A stretch of DNA of 64,000 nucleotides from Bacillota bacterium (GTDB lineage Bacteria; Bacillota; Clostridia; Peptostreptococcales; Anaerovoracaceae). Shown here one piece after another: positions 27,820 to 37,037 of this stretch. Each line of letters starts with the position of its first letter. Position 1 is the stretch's first letter. The notes under the pieces were generated by a model. That model was not told the origin of the DNA. It saw only the letters and a program-made list of their open reading frames with translations, and made no database searches. Position numbers and translations under genes: made by a program. Where the stretch lies: positions 1 to 64,000 of the forward strand of contig JAFRHG010000029.1 of assembly GCA_017433375.1 (NCBI GenBank). The letters run 5' to 3'.

Positions 27820-30800
27820 ATGACAAACAAAACGTTATTGCAAAAGCCGGGGATCCGGTGGGCGCTGGCGGCAGTGCTTGCCCTGCTCATGACGGCGGCC
27901 TTTTTACCCGTCCAATCATTTGCGGAAGATGGTGATCCCTCTGCAGGGACGGAAGGCTTCCTGTCGGAGATCCGGATAGGCGCGGCGCCGGGATATGCCA
28001 TCGATCCGGCGTTCTCGGGAGAGCCGGGAGAATATACCTTTGAGGTGCTGGACAGCATTAACACGGTGGCCGTCACGCCGACTCTGTCGGAGGCCGGGGC
28101 AGGCGGGACCATCACGGTAAAGTGGACGAACCTGAACAATGAGCAGCCCCAGGAGAAGACTGTCCAGAGCGGGAAAAACCAGAACATGACCTGGTTCCGC
28201 AAGGCGGACACCCCCTCCGGAACCTCCTTCACCGTGGAGGTGACCAAGGATAAGGAAACCCAGGTTTACACCTTCACGGACAAGGTGGTCAGCCATCTGA
28301 CCGGGCTGTCAGTAACTGAGAACGGACAAAAAGTGGTCATCGATCCGGCCTTCAATACCAATACACTGGAGTACTCCGCCACGGTGCTGGCAAGTACGGA
28401 AACGGTGAACATCAAGGCCACGCCCTACGGGGAAGGATATTCCGTCACCATCGCAGGCGCTGCCGCGCAGGGAGGCCAGGCCGATGCCGCACTGACCGGA
28501 GACACGACACAGATCCCGATCGTCGTACAGGGAACAGGGTTTGAGCCCCTGACCTACACACTGACAGTGAACAAGGTGCCTGCGGTCAAAGCCGTATTCG
28601 ATACGACGCCGGAAGATGCCGGTGTGCTGCTCAGGGACAACAACGGAGACCGGATCCTGCCGGGCGCCGACGGGGCCTTTACCATCAAGGCCGGCGTTGA
28701 ACACACATACTATGTCACGAAGGCGGGGTATGTTTCCGCCAGCGGGACCATCAATCTGAGCGAGGATACGGTCACGGAGGTGGATCTGGCCGAAGCGGCG
28801 GACAATCCGAACATCGACAAAGACACGCCCGCCCAGTGGAAAAACTTCCGCAACAGCGACAGCAACATGGCCATCGTCAGCGATCCTACGCCCAAGTCTG
28901 CAAAGGCAACGGAATTCCACTGGGCAAAAAAACTGGGTACCGGATGGAGCGCTGCAGTGAACCAGCCGATCATCGTTGACGGCAGGCTCATCACCATGTC
29001 GGGCAAGAAGATCTACGCGCTGAACCTGACCACCGGCGAAGTGGAAATGGAAGGCGATCTTGTCGCTGCCCCCAGTTACAGCTACACCCCCATGACCTGT
29101 GTGGACGGGATCATCCTCTGCCCCCTGTCCAACGGGATCGTGCAGGCGGTCAACGCCAGCACGCTGGAATCCCTCTGGGTCTATACCGATGCGCTGAAGG
29201 GACAGGCGCTGTCCCCCATTGCCGTCAATGACGGATATGCGTACACCGGTTTCTGGAACCAGGAGAGCAAAGACGCAAACTATGCCTGCTTCTCCCTGAC
29301 CGATGAAGATCCGGATGATCCCCTGGAGCAGAAGGCGCCCACCTGGACCTACACCAACAATGGAGGGTTCTATTGGGCCGGAGGGATCGCCGCGGGGGAT
29401 TATATTCTCGTGGGAACCGATGACGGCTGCCCCGAAGGAAGCCCCGGACCGGCCAGAATCCTGGCGCTGGATGCGAAGAGCGGAATCGTTGCCGACAGCG
29501 CGGGCGTGACGGGAGATCAGCGTTCATCGATCTCCTACGATCCCCAGTCCCAAAGATACTTTGGAACGACCAAGGCGGGAGAACTGTTCTCCTTCGGTTT
29601 TGATCAGGAAACCGGAAAGATCCTGGATTTCCGTTCCAAGGTCTACGGCGGGATGAGCACCAGCACACCACTGGTCTATAAAGGCGCGGTATACTGGGGC
29701 AACTCTTCCGGGCTGAACTTCTCAGGAAATAATTCCGTCATCGCCTCCGATGTCACCACCCTGGAGGAAAACTGGCGTGTCCCGCTGCAGGGTTATCCCC
29801 AGTGCTCCATGCTCCTCTCTACCGCATACGAGGAGACGGAAGGCTACGTCTATATTTACTCCACATACAACAGCCAGCCGGGCGGCATTACCCTGATCAA
29901 GGCGAAGCCCGACGCGAAGTCGACGGAGGATGACAACGTCATCAAGGAAGAGATCTACGACGCGGAAGGATATCAGCAGTACTGCATCTCCAGCATCATC
30001 TCCGATGAGAACGGGCAGCTGTTCTACAAGAACGACTCATGCAACATGCTGGCCGTCGGGCCGGTGAACGCATCGCTGGATTCACTGACCGCAGAAGGCG
30101 GCGATCCGAAATGGGACAAGGAGTTCCAGAGTTCAAAGGAAAACTATGAGATCACCGTTGACCCGGGCACCCAGAGCGTTGCCTTTGCATTCGAACCTAC
30201 TGAAGGAAGCAGTGTGGAGATCAACGGGAAGACCGTGACGGACGGAACGTGGAACGTGAAAGTCCGCGATGGAAGCGGGCTGCTGGAGATCACGGCCGTA
30301 TCGGGAACACACAGAAAAACCTACACGGTGAATATCCGCGAACGGTCACAGGACGCGACGCTGGGCGCATTGGTGGTCAATGAGTCCAACGCCTACGGCA
30401 GCGCGAAAACCATGTCCCCGGTCTTTGATTCCCAGGGGAAGGAATTCACGGTCTACGGTGCGGGTGCATCCAGAAGCTTCGAGAACGTGTGGCCCGACGC
30501 GACGGACAAAAACGCTGCGGTCAAGGTGTTCGCGATCTCCGGCGTTCCCGAGAACCGGCTGGACGATAAGACCACGGGAGAGATCTATGTGACGGCGGTC
30601 AATAACGGCCACAACCGGTACGCCTGCTATTTCGACGCCTCTACTGCGGCGGCCTCCCCAATCAAGCTGAAGATCCAGGTGACTTCCGAATCCGAAGACA
30701 CGGTCCGGGATTATTACCTGACCGTAACGAAGAGCAAAAACGCCGACCGGACGGAGGCGCAGGCCTACTGCGACAGCATGGATCCGTCGGAGTATACCGG

Positions 30801-31542
30801 AGCGGATAAGGAAGCCATCCAGGAAGCCAAAGACGCCCTGCAGGACGCCATCACCGACGGAACCGATGCAGACGTGACGGCGGCGCTGACGGCAGCCATG
30901 AAGGCAGTCAATGAGAGCAAGACCACACAGGAGAAACTGGATGAGCTGACCAGCGCGCTGGAAAAGGCCAATCGGGATCTGGATGCGGCCAAGCAGGATA
31001 TCGCAGACGCCCAGGACAGCGCCGATGATGCGCTGGCGGCGGCGGTAGCGGCGAAAGAGGAAGCGGAACAGAGGCTTGCCGAGGCGGAAGCGGCCATCGA
31101 AGATCTGAAGAAGGCCCAGCAGGATAAGAACGCTGAACTGGAGGAGAAGCTGCAGAGCGCCCAGGCGGCTGCCGAGGCGGCCCAGAAAGCTGCAGATGCG
31201 GCAAAAGCAATGGCTGCGGAAGCGGGCAATCAGCTGAAGATCAACGAAGCAAAAGCCCAGACGGTCAAAGCCTTCAGGGTGAAGAAGGCGAAGAAACACA
31301 GCGCGAAGCTGAGGTGGAAGAAGAACGGAAACGTTGGCGGCTACCAGATCGCCCGCGCGGCAAAGAAAAAAGGATCGTACAAAGTCATCGCCACGCTGAA
31401 CAGCAACGGGGAGACAAAGTATACGAACAAAAAGCTGAAGAAGGGCAAAAGGTATTACTACAAAGTCCGTACCTTCACGAAGATCAACGGCGAAGTGTAT
31501 TACGGCAAGTGGACAAAAGTGAAAAAGGTCAGGGCCCGCTAG
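27820..31542 (+). CDS. Very large surface protein with PQQ-type beta-propeller (riboswitch-controlled)
   Basis: This 1,240-aa exported protein is the first gene after the cobalamin riboswitch. The signal peptide covers 1-31. Two cadherin-like beta-sandwich domains follow (about 40-160 and 160-255), then a PEGA-like domain (255-325). A PQQ-type beta-propeller with repeated blades (VDGRLITMSGKKIYALNLTTG) spans about 340-745. Further cadherin-like domains extend to about 985, then an Ala/Glu coiled coil (about 985-1140). The C-terminal FN3-like module is very basic (KKAKKHSAKLRWKK). The propeller may bind corrinoid, by analogy with Bacteroides BtuG; that is inference. The basic end may bind cell-wall polymers. 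GAAGGAGGT precedes the ATG. It shares architecture with the protein at 41365. Confidence 0.85.
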   Translation: MTNKTLLQKPGIRWALAAVLALLMTAAFLPVQSFAEDGDPSAGTEGFLSEIRIGAAPGYAIDPAFSGEPGEYTFEVLDSINTVAVTPTLSEAGAGGTITVKWTNLNNEQPQEKTVQSGKNQNMTWFRKADTPSGTSFTVEVTKDKETQVYTFTDKVVSHLTGLSVTENGQKVVIDPAFNTNTLEYSATVLASTETVNIKATPYGEGYSVTIAGAAAQGGQADAALTGDTTQIPIVVQGTGFEPLTYTLTVNKVPAVKAVFDTTPEDAGVLLRDNNGDRILPGADGAFTIKAGVEHTYYVTKAGYVSASGTINLSEDTVTEVDLAEAADNPNIDKDTPAQWKNFRNSDSNMAIVSDPTPKSAKATEFHWAKKLGTGWSAAVNQPIIVDGRLITMSGKKIYALNLTTGEVEMEGDLVAAPSYSYTPMTCVDGIILCPLSNGIVQAVNASTLESLWVYTDALKGQALSPIAVNDGYAYTGFWNQESKDANYACFSLTDEDPDDPLEQKAPTWTYTNNGGFYWAGGIAAGDYILVGTDDGCPEGSPGPARILALDAKSGIVADSAGVTGDQRSSISYDPQSQRYFGTTKAGELFSFGFDQETGKILDFRSKVYGGMSTSTPLVYKGAVYWGNSSGLNFSGNNSVIASDVTTLEENWRVPLQGYPQCSMLLSTAYEETEGYVYIYSTYNSQPGGITLIKAKPDAKSTEDDNVIKEEIYDAEGYQQYCISSIISDENGQLFYKNDSCNMLAVGPVNASLDSLTAEGGDPKWDKEFQSSKENYEITVDPGTQSVAFAFEPTEGSSVEINGKTVTDGTWNVKVRDGSGLLEITAVSGTHRKTYTVNIRERSQDATLGALVVNESNAYGSAKTMSPVFDSQGKEFTVYGAGASRSFENVWPDATDKNAAVKVFAISGVPENRLDDKTTGEIYVTAVNNGHNRYACYFDASTAAASPIKLKIQVTSESEDTVRDYYLTVTKSKNADRTEAQAYCDSMDPSEYTGADKEAIQEAKDALQDAITDGTDADVTAALTAAMKAVNESKTTQEKLDELTSALEKANRDLDAAKQDIADAQDSADDALAAAVAAKEEAEQRLAEAEAAIEDLKKAQQDKNAELEEKLQSAQAAAEAAQKAADAAKAMAAEAGNQLKINEAKAQTVKAFRVKKAKKHSAKLRWKKNGNVGGYQIARAAKKKGSYKVIATLNSNGETKYTNKKLKKGKRYYYKVRTFTKINGEVYYGKWTKVKKVRAR

Positions 31543-31585
31543 AGCCTTGACCGCCCCTCCAGGGGCATGAAAAAGGAGAAATGCG

Positions 31586-32905
31586 ATGATAGTAAAGATG
31601 CTGTCAGCCCGGAGGGCTGATGTCAGGATATTGTTTCTGGCGTTGATCCTCCTGGCCTGTATGCTGTTTCTGCCGGCGAAGGTCATGGCGGAGGAGTATC
31701 CGGGATCGGCGTTCATCTCGCTGAGCAATGACGGTAAATTCGTTGTTTCCGATGGAGCGAGGAGCGGGGTGACCATAGCCCATCTGGAAGTCCCCCTGCA
31801 GGATGTGGCTGACGTGAAGCTGGAAGACTGGAACCTGGAGAAGTACAGCTATACCGACTACAACACAGGTGAGCCCGACCCAAATGCGCCGACTGTGCTG
31901 AAACTGTACCTGTATTTACTGGAAAACTATTATGGAAGTGCCGGAAACGGGAATGCTCTGGTGACAAGCGGGGATCCCCACTCCTTCTTTATGAACACCT
32001 TCTGGGGGCATGACTGCAACCTGCTGTATTATGTGAACGGACAGTATCCGCTGTTCAAGCCCGGCTGGGGCGCGACCGCTGACGGCATCATTCTTGAGGA
32101 AGGCGATTTCGTCGATGTGGCCATGTTTACCGACTGGGGATTCTATTTGGACTCGGCGGCGGGCTTCAATTACTTTGTCCGCGCCGGCAGCGATCCTGTG
32201 GACGGTGAGATCACGTTCGCCTACAAGGCGGTCGCGGGAGAACCGCTGACCGTTCAGGCGGTGCGTGGCATGGGCAACGTTTCCGAAGGGAAAGATACGG
32301 CCTACAGCGCCGCGGACGATCTGGCCCTTCACTACGGACCGGCGGTGGACGTTGATGATGTGAGCCGGATAACCCTTCAGGAGGGCAAAGCAGACATCGT
32401 CTTTGAGAAACCGGGCGAGTATTATGTCTGGATCGACGGTGGCATAGGACCGGACACGGGAGAAGTCGTCTCCAGCCCGAACGTGGCAAAGGTTACGGTG
32501 ACCGGCCCAGTGAAACCGGAAGGAGAGGATCCGAAACCTGCGAAGGAGCCGGCGAAGTCCGTCAGAACCGTTACGCTGGATGGAAAAACCATCAGCGCCG
32601 GCATGGTGGATAATGCAGTAAAAGCAGCCGGAGGTTCCGCGCAGACGGTAACCACCTTCATTATCGGCAAAAAGGTCAAAAAGATCAGCAAGGGCGCCTT
32701 CAGCAAGTACGGCAACGTGACTGTACTGGAAGTCCAAAGCAAGAAACTCAAGAAAAAGAGCGTCAAGGGTTCCCTGAAGGGATCCGCGGTCACGACCGTC
32801 AAGGTCAGTGTCGGCAGCAAGAAGGTGAACAAGAAGTACGTGAAGAAGTACAAGAAGATCTTCACCAAAAAGAACGCCGGCAAGAAAGTTAACGTAACAA
32901 AATAG
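31586..32905 (+). CDS. Secreted protein with transcobalamin-like domain and basic LRR-type C-terminus
   Basis: A 439-aa protein with a signal peptide ending near KVMAEE (residue 34). The centre resembles a transcobalamin-like C-terminal (DUF4430) domain: the strand LLYYVNGQYP near 147-156 followed by the turn LEEGDFVDVAMFTDW near 168-182. A Pro/Lys linker leads to a C-terminal module of about 95 residues (VKKISKGAFSKYGNVTVLEV) that looks like BspA-type leucine-rich repeat strands and ends in a lysine-rich tail. The same module ends the next protein at about 90% DNA identity by eye. It is probably a cell-wall-associated corrinoid binder, with the assignment resting on fold signature and operon context. 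Confidence 0.72.
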   Translation: MIVKMLSARRADVRILFLALILLACMLFLPAKVMAEEYPGSAFISLSNDGKFVVSDGARSGVTIAHLEVPLQDVADVKLEDWNLEKYSYTDYNTGEPDPNAPTVLKLYLYLLENYYGSAGNGNALVTSGDPHSFFMNTFWGHDCNLLYYVNGQYPLFKPGWGATADGIILEEGDFVDVAMFTDWGFYLDSAAGFNYFVRAGSDPVDGEITFAYKAVAGEPLTVQAVRGMGNVSEGKDTAYSAADDLALHYGPAVDVDDVSRITLQEGKADIVFEKPGEYYVWIDGGIGPDTGEVVSSPNVAKVTVTGPVKPEGEDPKPAKEPAKSVRTVTLDGKTISAGMVDNAVKAAGGSAQTVTTFIIGKKVKKISKGAFSKYGNVTVLEVQSKKLKKKSVKGSLKGSAVTTVKVSVGSKKVNKKYVKKYKKIFTKKNAGKKVNVTK

Positions 32906-34956
32906 GAACGCCGGCGCGGAGGAGCTGCCCTTCGACCCCGCAGCCGTCCCTACCGCGATCCGTCAAAGCAATTGCAACTGAGAAGAAGGAGGATTGTACG
33001 ATGAAGCAACTACGAAAACGTATCACGGCAGTGATGCTTTCCCTGGCTATGGTGCTGGCCTTCATGCCGGTCCTGGGGGGAGTGTCCTATGCGAGTGATC
33101 AGGTCAAGAGCATCAAAGTCAGCGTTCTGACCCAGAAGGATGAGAACACGCTGCTGCAGGCCTTCCCCGAATTGACGGTGCGGGCGGATGCGGCGGAGTC
33201 CTACGGCTTTGCAAAACCGGACACGGTCAGAGATCCGGACGAATCCGCCCAGTATCCTCTGGCGAATGAGGTGACGACACTGGATGTCCTGGTGGAGGCC
33301 AGCCATCAGATCTATGGCGACGCCTTTACACCCGAGACCGCCGGGGACTATCTCGCGGTGAACAGCGCAGGAACCATGACGAAGATCTTTGGTGAGACGA
33401 CCACGCTTGCCGGATTCACGGTCAACGGCGTGAACCCTACGTACTCTGACGAAACCACCGGAAGCCTGATCGATGACAGCATCGTTGAGGAAGGGGATTC
33501 CCTTCGATTCTTCAGGACCTTCGAAGACGATCTCGATTGCGGCGGACTGTTCACATCCATGCTCTACTTTGAAAACAAAGATCAGGCTGCCTATGAGGCA
33601 TTACAGGGAGAGTCTCTGTGCGTCAGTGTAAGCGCTGCGTATGCCTTCGATAAGATGATGGGCGGCGGCGGTCCCCTCGATCCGGATGACGCAGTGGTGG
33701 CCATGAAAAACGAACAAGGCGAGACCGTAGATACAGCAACGGCAGATGAAGATGGAGATGCCGTATTCACTGACCTTCAGCTGGGAAACTACACCCTGGT
33801 GATTAGTGCGTACAACGGAAATGATTGGGATAGCCACTTCGTGACCCCCTATGCAACGGTTACGGTCACTGAGCCGAAGGAGGTCACGGGAACGGTCAAG
33901 GCCGCGGTCCGGAACTACGAGGCGGCAGATCAGTTTGACATTGTTCCTCAGAGGATCCGCGTCTCCAGCATGGCAGCCGAGAGCTACGGGGATATGGGTG
34001 ACCGTGCAGCCGGATGCGGAGACAAGATCACCGTTGCCGACGTACTGTACACCCTGCATGCGCAGAAGTACGGCAACGCCTTCACCAAAGCGTCGGCAAA
34101 GGATTATCTCGCGATCGGGCCGGGCGGATGGATCACCAAATGCTTCGGCGTAGAGACAAGCGATCAGGTCTACATTATCAACAACAAACTTTCGATGTCG
34201 GGCTCAACTCACGATACTATCCTCAAAGACGGCGACCGGTATGACCACTTCATGTACCGGGACGGCTGGAACGATGTTGCGACCTGTTTTGGCGAGGATG
34301 ACATCACCGTCAACATGGGAGAAACGTTCAAACTGAATCTGAAGAGGCTCAACTGGGATGGAACGACAGAGGCCCTGAAGAGTGCGGAAAAAGAAGAAAT
34401 CATCGCGGTGAAGATGGACAGCAGCGGCAAGCTCACTCCCATCAGCGGAGCGAAGATGGACAGCAATGGCGCGGTCAGCCTGACGCTGAACGACACCGGC
34501 ACCTATGAGATCTCCGCGACTGGAAAAGCTGTAGGGGAATACGGCGACGGCAAAATCGCCGCGCCTCACTGCACCGTCACGGTGGTAGATCCTCTGGCCC
34601 AGGTCAAGTCGGTCAAAACCGTCACCATCAATGTGAAGAAGGTCACGCCCAAGGCTGTGGACAACGCGGTCGCCAAGGCGGGCGGCTCTTCCCAGTTCGT
34701 GACCACATTCGTCATCGGCAAGAAGGTCAAAAAGATCAGCAAGGGCGCCTTCAAAAAGTATGGCAGTGTGACCACCCTGGAGGTCAAGTCCAAGAAGCTG
34801 AAGAAGAAGAGTGTCAAGGGCTCCCTGAAGGGATCCGCGGTCACGACCGTCAAGGTCAAGGTCGGCAGCAAGAAGGTGAACAAGAAGTACGTCAAGAAGT
34901 ACAAGAAGATCTTCACCAAGAAGAACGCCGGCAAGAAAGCTAAAGTAACCCGGTAG
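32619..34956 (+). repeat. Duplicated C-terminal module of two neighbouring surface genes
   Basis: About 285 bp at 32619-32905 and 34671-34956 are nearly identical, with long exact runs around AAGAAGGTGAACAAGAAGTA. They encode the same basic LRR-like C-terminal module. The rest of the two genes is much less alike, suggesting duplication of the module or gene conversion. Confidence 0.85.
33001..34956 (+). CDS. Secreted protein with two transcobalamin-like domains and basic LRR-type C-terminus
   Basis: A 651-aa protein with signal peptide 1-31 (FMPVLGGVSYASD). Two related domains follow. Domain A (about 35-215) has TTLDVLVEASHQIYGDAF, FTVNGVNPTYSD and VEEGDSLRFFRTF. Domain B (about 315-470) has TVADVLYTLHAQKYGNAF, VYIINNKLSMSG and LKDGDRYDHFMYRDG. 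The repeated order of helix, NG/NN strand and GD turn is that of transcobalamin-like C-terminal (DUF4430) domains. Between them lies an Ig-like segment. The C-terminal module equals that of the preceding protein. Likely role: surface corrinoid capture with two sites. It follows the previous gene by 95 bp behind GAAGAAGGAGG. Confidence 0.75.
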   Translation: MKQLRKRITAVMLSLAMVLAFMPVLGGVSYASDQVKSIKVSVLTQKDENTLLQAFPELTVRADAAESYGFAKPDTVRDPDESAQYPLANEVTTLDVLVEASHQIYGDAFTPETAGDYLAVNSAGTMTKIFGETTTLAGFTVNGVNPTYSDETTGSLIDDSIVEEGDSLRFFRTFEDDLDCGGLFTSMLYFENKDQAAYEALQGESLCVSVSAAYAFDKMMGGGGPLDPDDAVVAMKNEQGETVDTATADEDGDAVFTDLQLGNYTLVISAYNGNDWDSHFVTPYATVTVTEPKEVTGTVKAAVRNYEAADQFDIVPQRIRVSSMAAESYGDMGDRAAGCGDKITVADVLYTLHAQKYGNAFTKASAKDYLAIGPGGWITKCFGVETSDQVYIINNKLSMSGSTHDTILKDGDRYDHFMYRDGWNDVATCFGEDDITVNMGETFKLNLKRLNWDGTTEALKSAEKEEIIAVKMDSSGKLTPISGAKMDSNGAVSLTLNDTGTYEISATGKAVGEYGDGKIAAPHCTVTVVDPLAQVKSVKTVTINVKKVTPKAVDNAVAKAGGSSQFVTTFVIGKKVKKISKGAFKKYGSVTTLEVKSKKLKKKSVKGSLKGSAVTTVKVKVGSKKVNKKYVKKYKKIFTKKNAGKKAKVTR

Positions 34957-34983
34957 ATTCAAAGCAAAGGAGCATCCGTCATC

Positions 34984-35919
34984 ATGCATGAGATCATCCG
35001 CGCCATCGAGGCGGAAGCGGGAAAAGCCATTCTGGGAAAAGAGGAGATCATACGAAAGGTCCTGACGGTGATCATCGCCGGCGGGCACATTCTGCTGGAG
35101 GATATTCCGGGGGTCGGCAAAACGACGCTGGCCCTCGCCTTCAGCCGGGCCATGGACCTGCAGTTCAACCGCGTCCAGTTCACGCCGGACGTGGTCCCCT
35201 CGGACATCACCGGCTTCACCGTCTACAGCAAGAAGAGCGAAAAGTTCGTCTACCGCCCCGGCGCGGCCATGTGCAACATCCTGCTGGCGGATGAGATCAA
35301 CCGGACATCAAGCAAAACACAGTCTTCCCTCCTGGAAGTCATGCAGGAGGGAAGCATCACCGTGGATGGGAGGACGTGGAAGGTGCCTGAACCCTTCGTG
35401 GTCATCGCCACACAGAATCCCATCGGTACGGCGGGAACACAGATGCTCCCCGAGGCGCAGCTGGATCGCTTCATGATCCAGCTGTCCATCGGGTATCCCG
35501 ACGAGGAAGCGGAGATCAATATCCTGAAGGACCGGAAGCAGACGGATCCCCTCCAGAGCATCGTGCGGGTGGCCGGGGCGGAGGATGTGATGGCCATGGG
35601 CAGGGAGGCCCGGGAGGTGTTCATCCATGACATGATCTACGGCTACATCACCGCCCTCTGCCGCAGAAGCCGGGAGCACGAGCTGATCCGACTGGGCTTA
35701 AGCCCCCGGGGAGCCCTGTCCCTGACGGCCATGGCCCAGGCCTGGGCCTATGTGCAGGGCAGGGAGTTTGTGATCCCCCAGGATATCTGGGCCGTCTTTC
35801 CCGACGTGGCCAGGCACCGGCTCATGCTGCACACCCGGGCAGGGGTGCAGGGAAAGGATAAGGAGAGCATCATCGCCGAGCTCCTGCAGGACGTGCCTCT
35901 GCCTCAGCTGAACCAATGA
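34984..35919 (+). CDS. MoxR-family AAA ATPase
   Basis: A 311-aa cytoplasmic ATPase. Walker A is EDIPGVGKTTLA (about 38-49), Walker B is ILLADEINRTSSKTQ, and the sensor region ATQNPIGTAGTQMLPEAQLDRF is typical of MoxR. These ATPases act as chaperones that help assemble or activate partner complexes, often with DUF58 and transglutaminase proteins encoded next to them, as here. The stop overlaps the DUF58 start by 4 nt. The reason for its place in a B12-riboswitch operon is unknown; it may mature the surface complex. Confidence 0.92.
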   Translation: MHEIIRAIEAEAGKAILGKEEIIRKVLTVIIAGGHILLEDIPGVGKTTLALAFSRAMDLQFNRVQFTPDVVPSDITGFTVYSKKSEKFVYRPGAAMCNILLADEINRTSSKTQSSLLEVMQEGSITVDGRTWKVPEPFVVIATQNPIGTAGTQMLPEAQLDRFMIQLSIGYPDEEAEINILKDRKQTDPLQSIVRVAGAEDVMAMGREAREVFIHDMIYGYITALCRRSREHELIRLGLSPRGALSLTAMAQAWAYVQGREFVIPQDIWAVFPDVARHRLMLHTRAGVQGKDKESIIAELLQDVPLPQLNQ

Positions 35920-37037
35920 GGGAGAGGATCCGCCGGATCGCCGGCCGGCTGAAGCGGCGGCAGACAGCAAACCGGGTGGTCTTCGCCGGGTGGACTTTTG
36001 TGCTGCTGGCGCTGTTTTTCTGGCGGGGATATCCGGCGGTGACCGCCGCCCTGCTGTTCACTCTGGCGTACGCGGCGGCGGCGTTTGTTTTCGTTCTGGC
36101 GGGAGGAACGGATCTGCGGATCAGCCTGTCCGGAGGGGACATGATCGAGAAGGGCGGGACCATGGGGATCCGCGTCCGGATCGAAAACCGGGGCAGGCTC
36201 CCGGTCTTTCTCTGCTGCGGGCGGGTGAGCGCACTGAACCGCCTCACCGGAGAGAGCAGGCAGCTGCCCCTGCGCCTGTCCGCAGGGCCGGGTGGATCGG
36301 CGGAGCAGGTATTCGACCTGACCGACGAGTACTGCGGACGGATCGATACCCGGATCCGGGAGCTATCCATCCGCGATCCCCTGGAACTGTTTTCCGCGAA
36401 GCGGAACAGCGCGGGCCGGACGACGGGATACATCGCGCCGCAGATCAGCATGGCCGGCATTCCGGATAGCTGGCTGGATTCCTACAACATGGAAAGCTAT
36501 CAGTATTCCCAGTACGAAAAGGGCAGCGATCCCGGAGAAGTGTTCGGCGTGCGGGAGTATCAGGAGGGAGACAGCCTGAAGCAGATCCACTGGAAGCTGT
36601 CGGCAAAGCTGGGAAACGTGACGGTGAAGATCCCCTCCTTTCCCGTGGAAAACAACATACTGATCATTCTGGACAACCTGCTGGAGCCGGACACGGATCT
36701 CACCCCTGCCCAAAAGAGCCGCCTGATGGAGGAATTCTATTCCCTCTCCGCGGCGCTGCTGGAGCGGGAGATACCCCACAGCCTGGGCTGGTTCGACGGA
36801 GAAGATCAGGCCTTCCTTCTGCGGCGGGTCCGCAGTACGGAAGAAATGTGGGCGACGGTGCCGGAGGCTCTGGGCTGCGGATTCTCTCCCAGCCAGGTCT
36901 CGACGGTCTACCGCTATCTGGAGAGCTGGGATGCCGGCCGGTTTTCCAACCACTTCCTGGTCACCGGCCAGGAGGGACGGGATACAGAACGATTGGAGAG
37001 CCGGGGTGCAGTTAAGGTCTTCCGGACAACCGAATAA
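35916..37037 (+). CDS. DUF58-domain membrane protein
   Basis: A 373-aa protein with two N-terminal transmembrane helices (about 22-60), a beta-sandwich segment, and the DUF58 signature REYQEGDSLKQIHWKLSAK (about 210-228). Downstream comes a von Willebrand A-like fold with LIILDNLLEPDTDL. DUF58 proteins usually partner with MoxR ATPases. It is translationally coupled to MoxR upstream and overlaps the transglutaminase gene downstream by 32 nt. Confidence 0.9.
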   Translation: MRERIRRIAGRLKRRQTANRVVFAGWTFVLLALFFWRGYPAVTAALLFTLAYAAAAFVFVLAGGTDLRISLSGGDMIEKGGTMGIRVRIENRGRLPVFLCCGRVSALNRLTGESRQLPLRLSAGPGGSAEQVFDLTDEYCGRIDTRIRELSIRDPLELFSAKRNSAGRTTGYIAPQISMAGIPDSWLDSYNMESYQYSQYEKGSDPGEVFGVREYQEGDSLKQIHWKLSAKLGNVTVKIPSFPVENNILIILDNLLEPDTDLTPAQKSRLMEEFYSLSAALLEREIPHSLGWFDGEDQAFLLRRVRSTEEMWATVPEALGCGFSPSQVSTVYRYLESWDAGRFSNHFLVTGQEGRDTERLESRGAVKVFRTTE

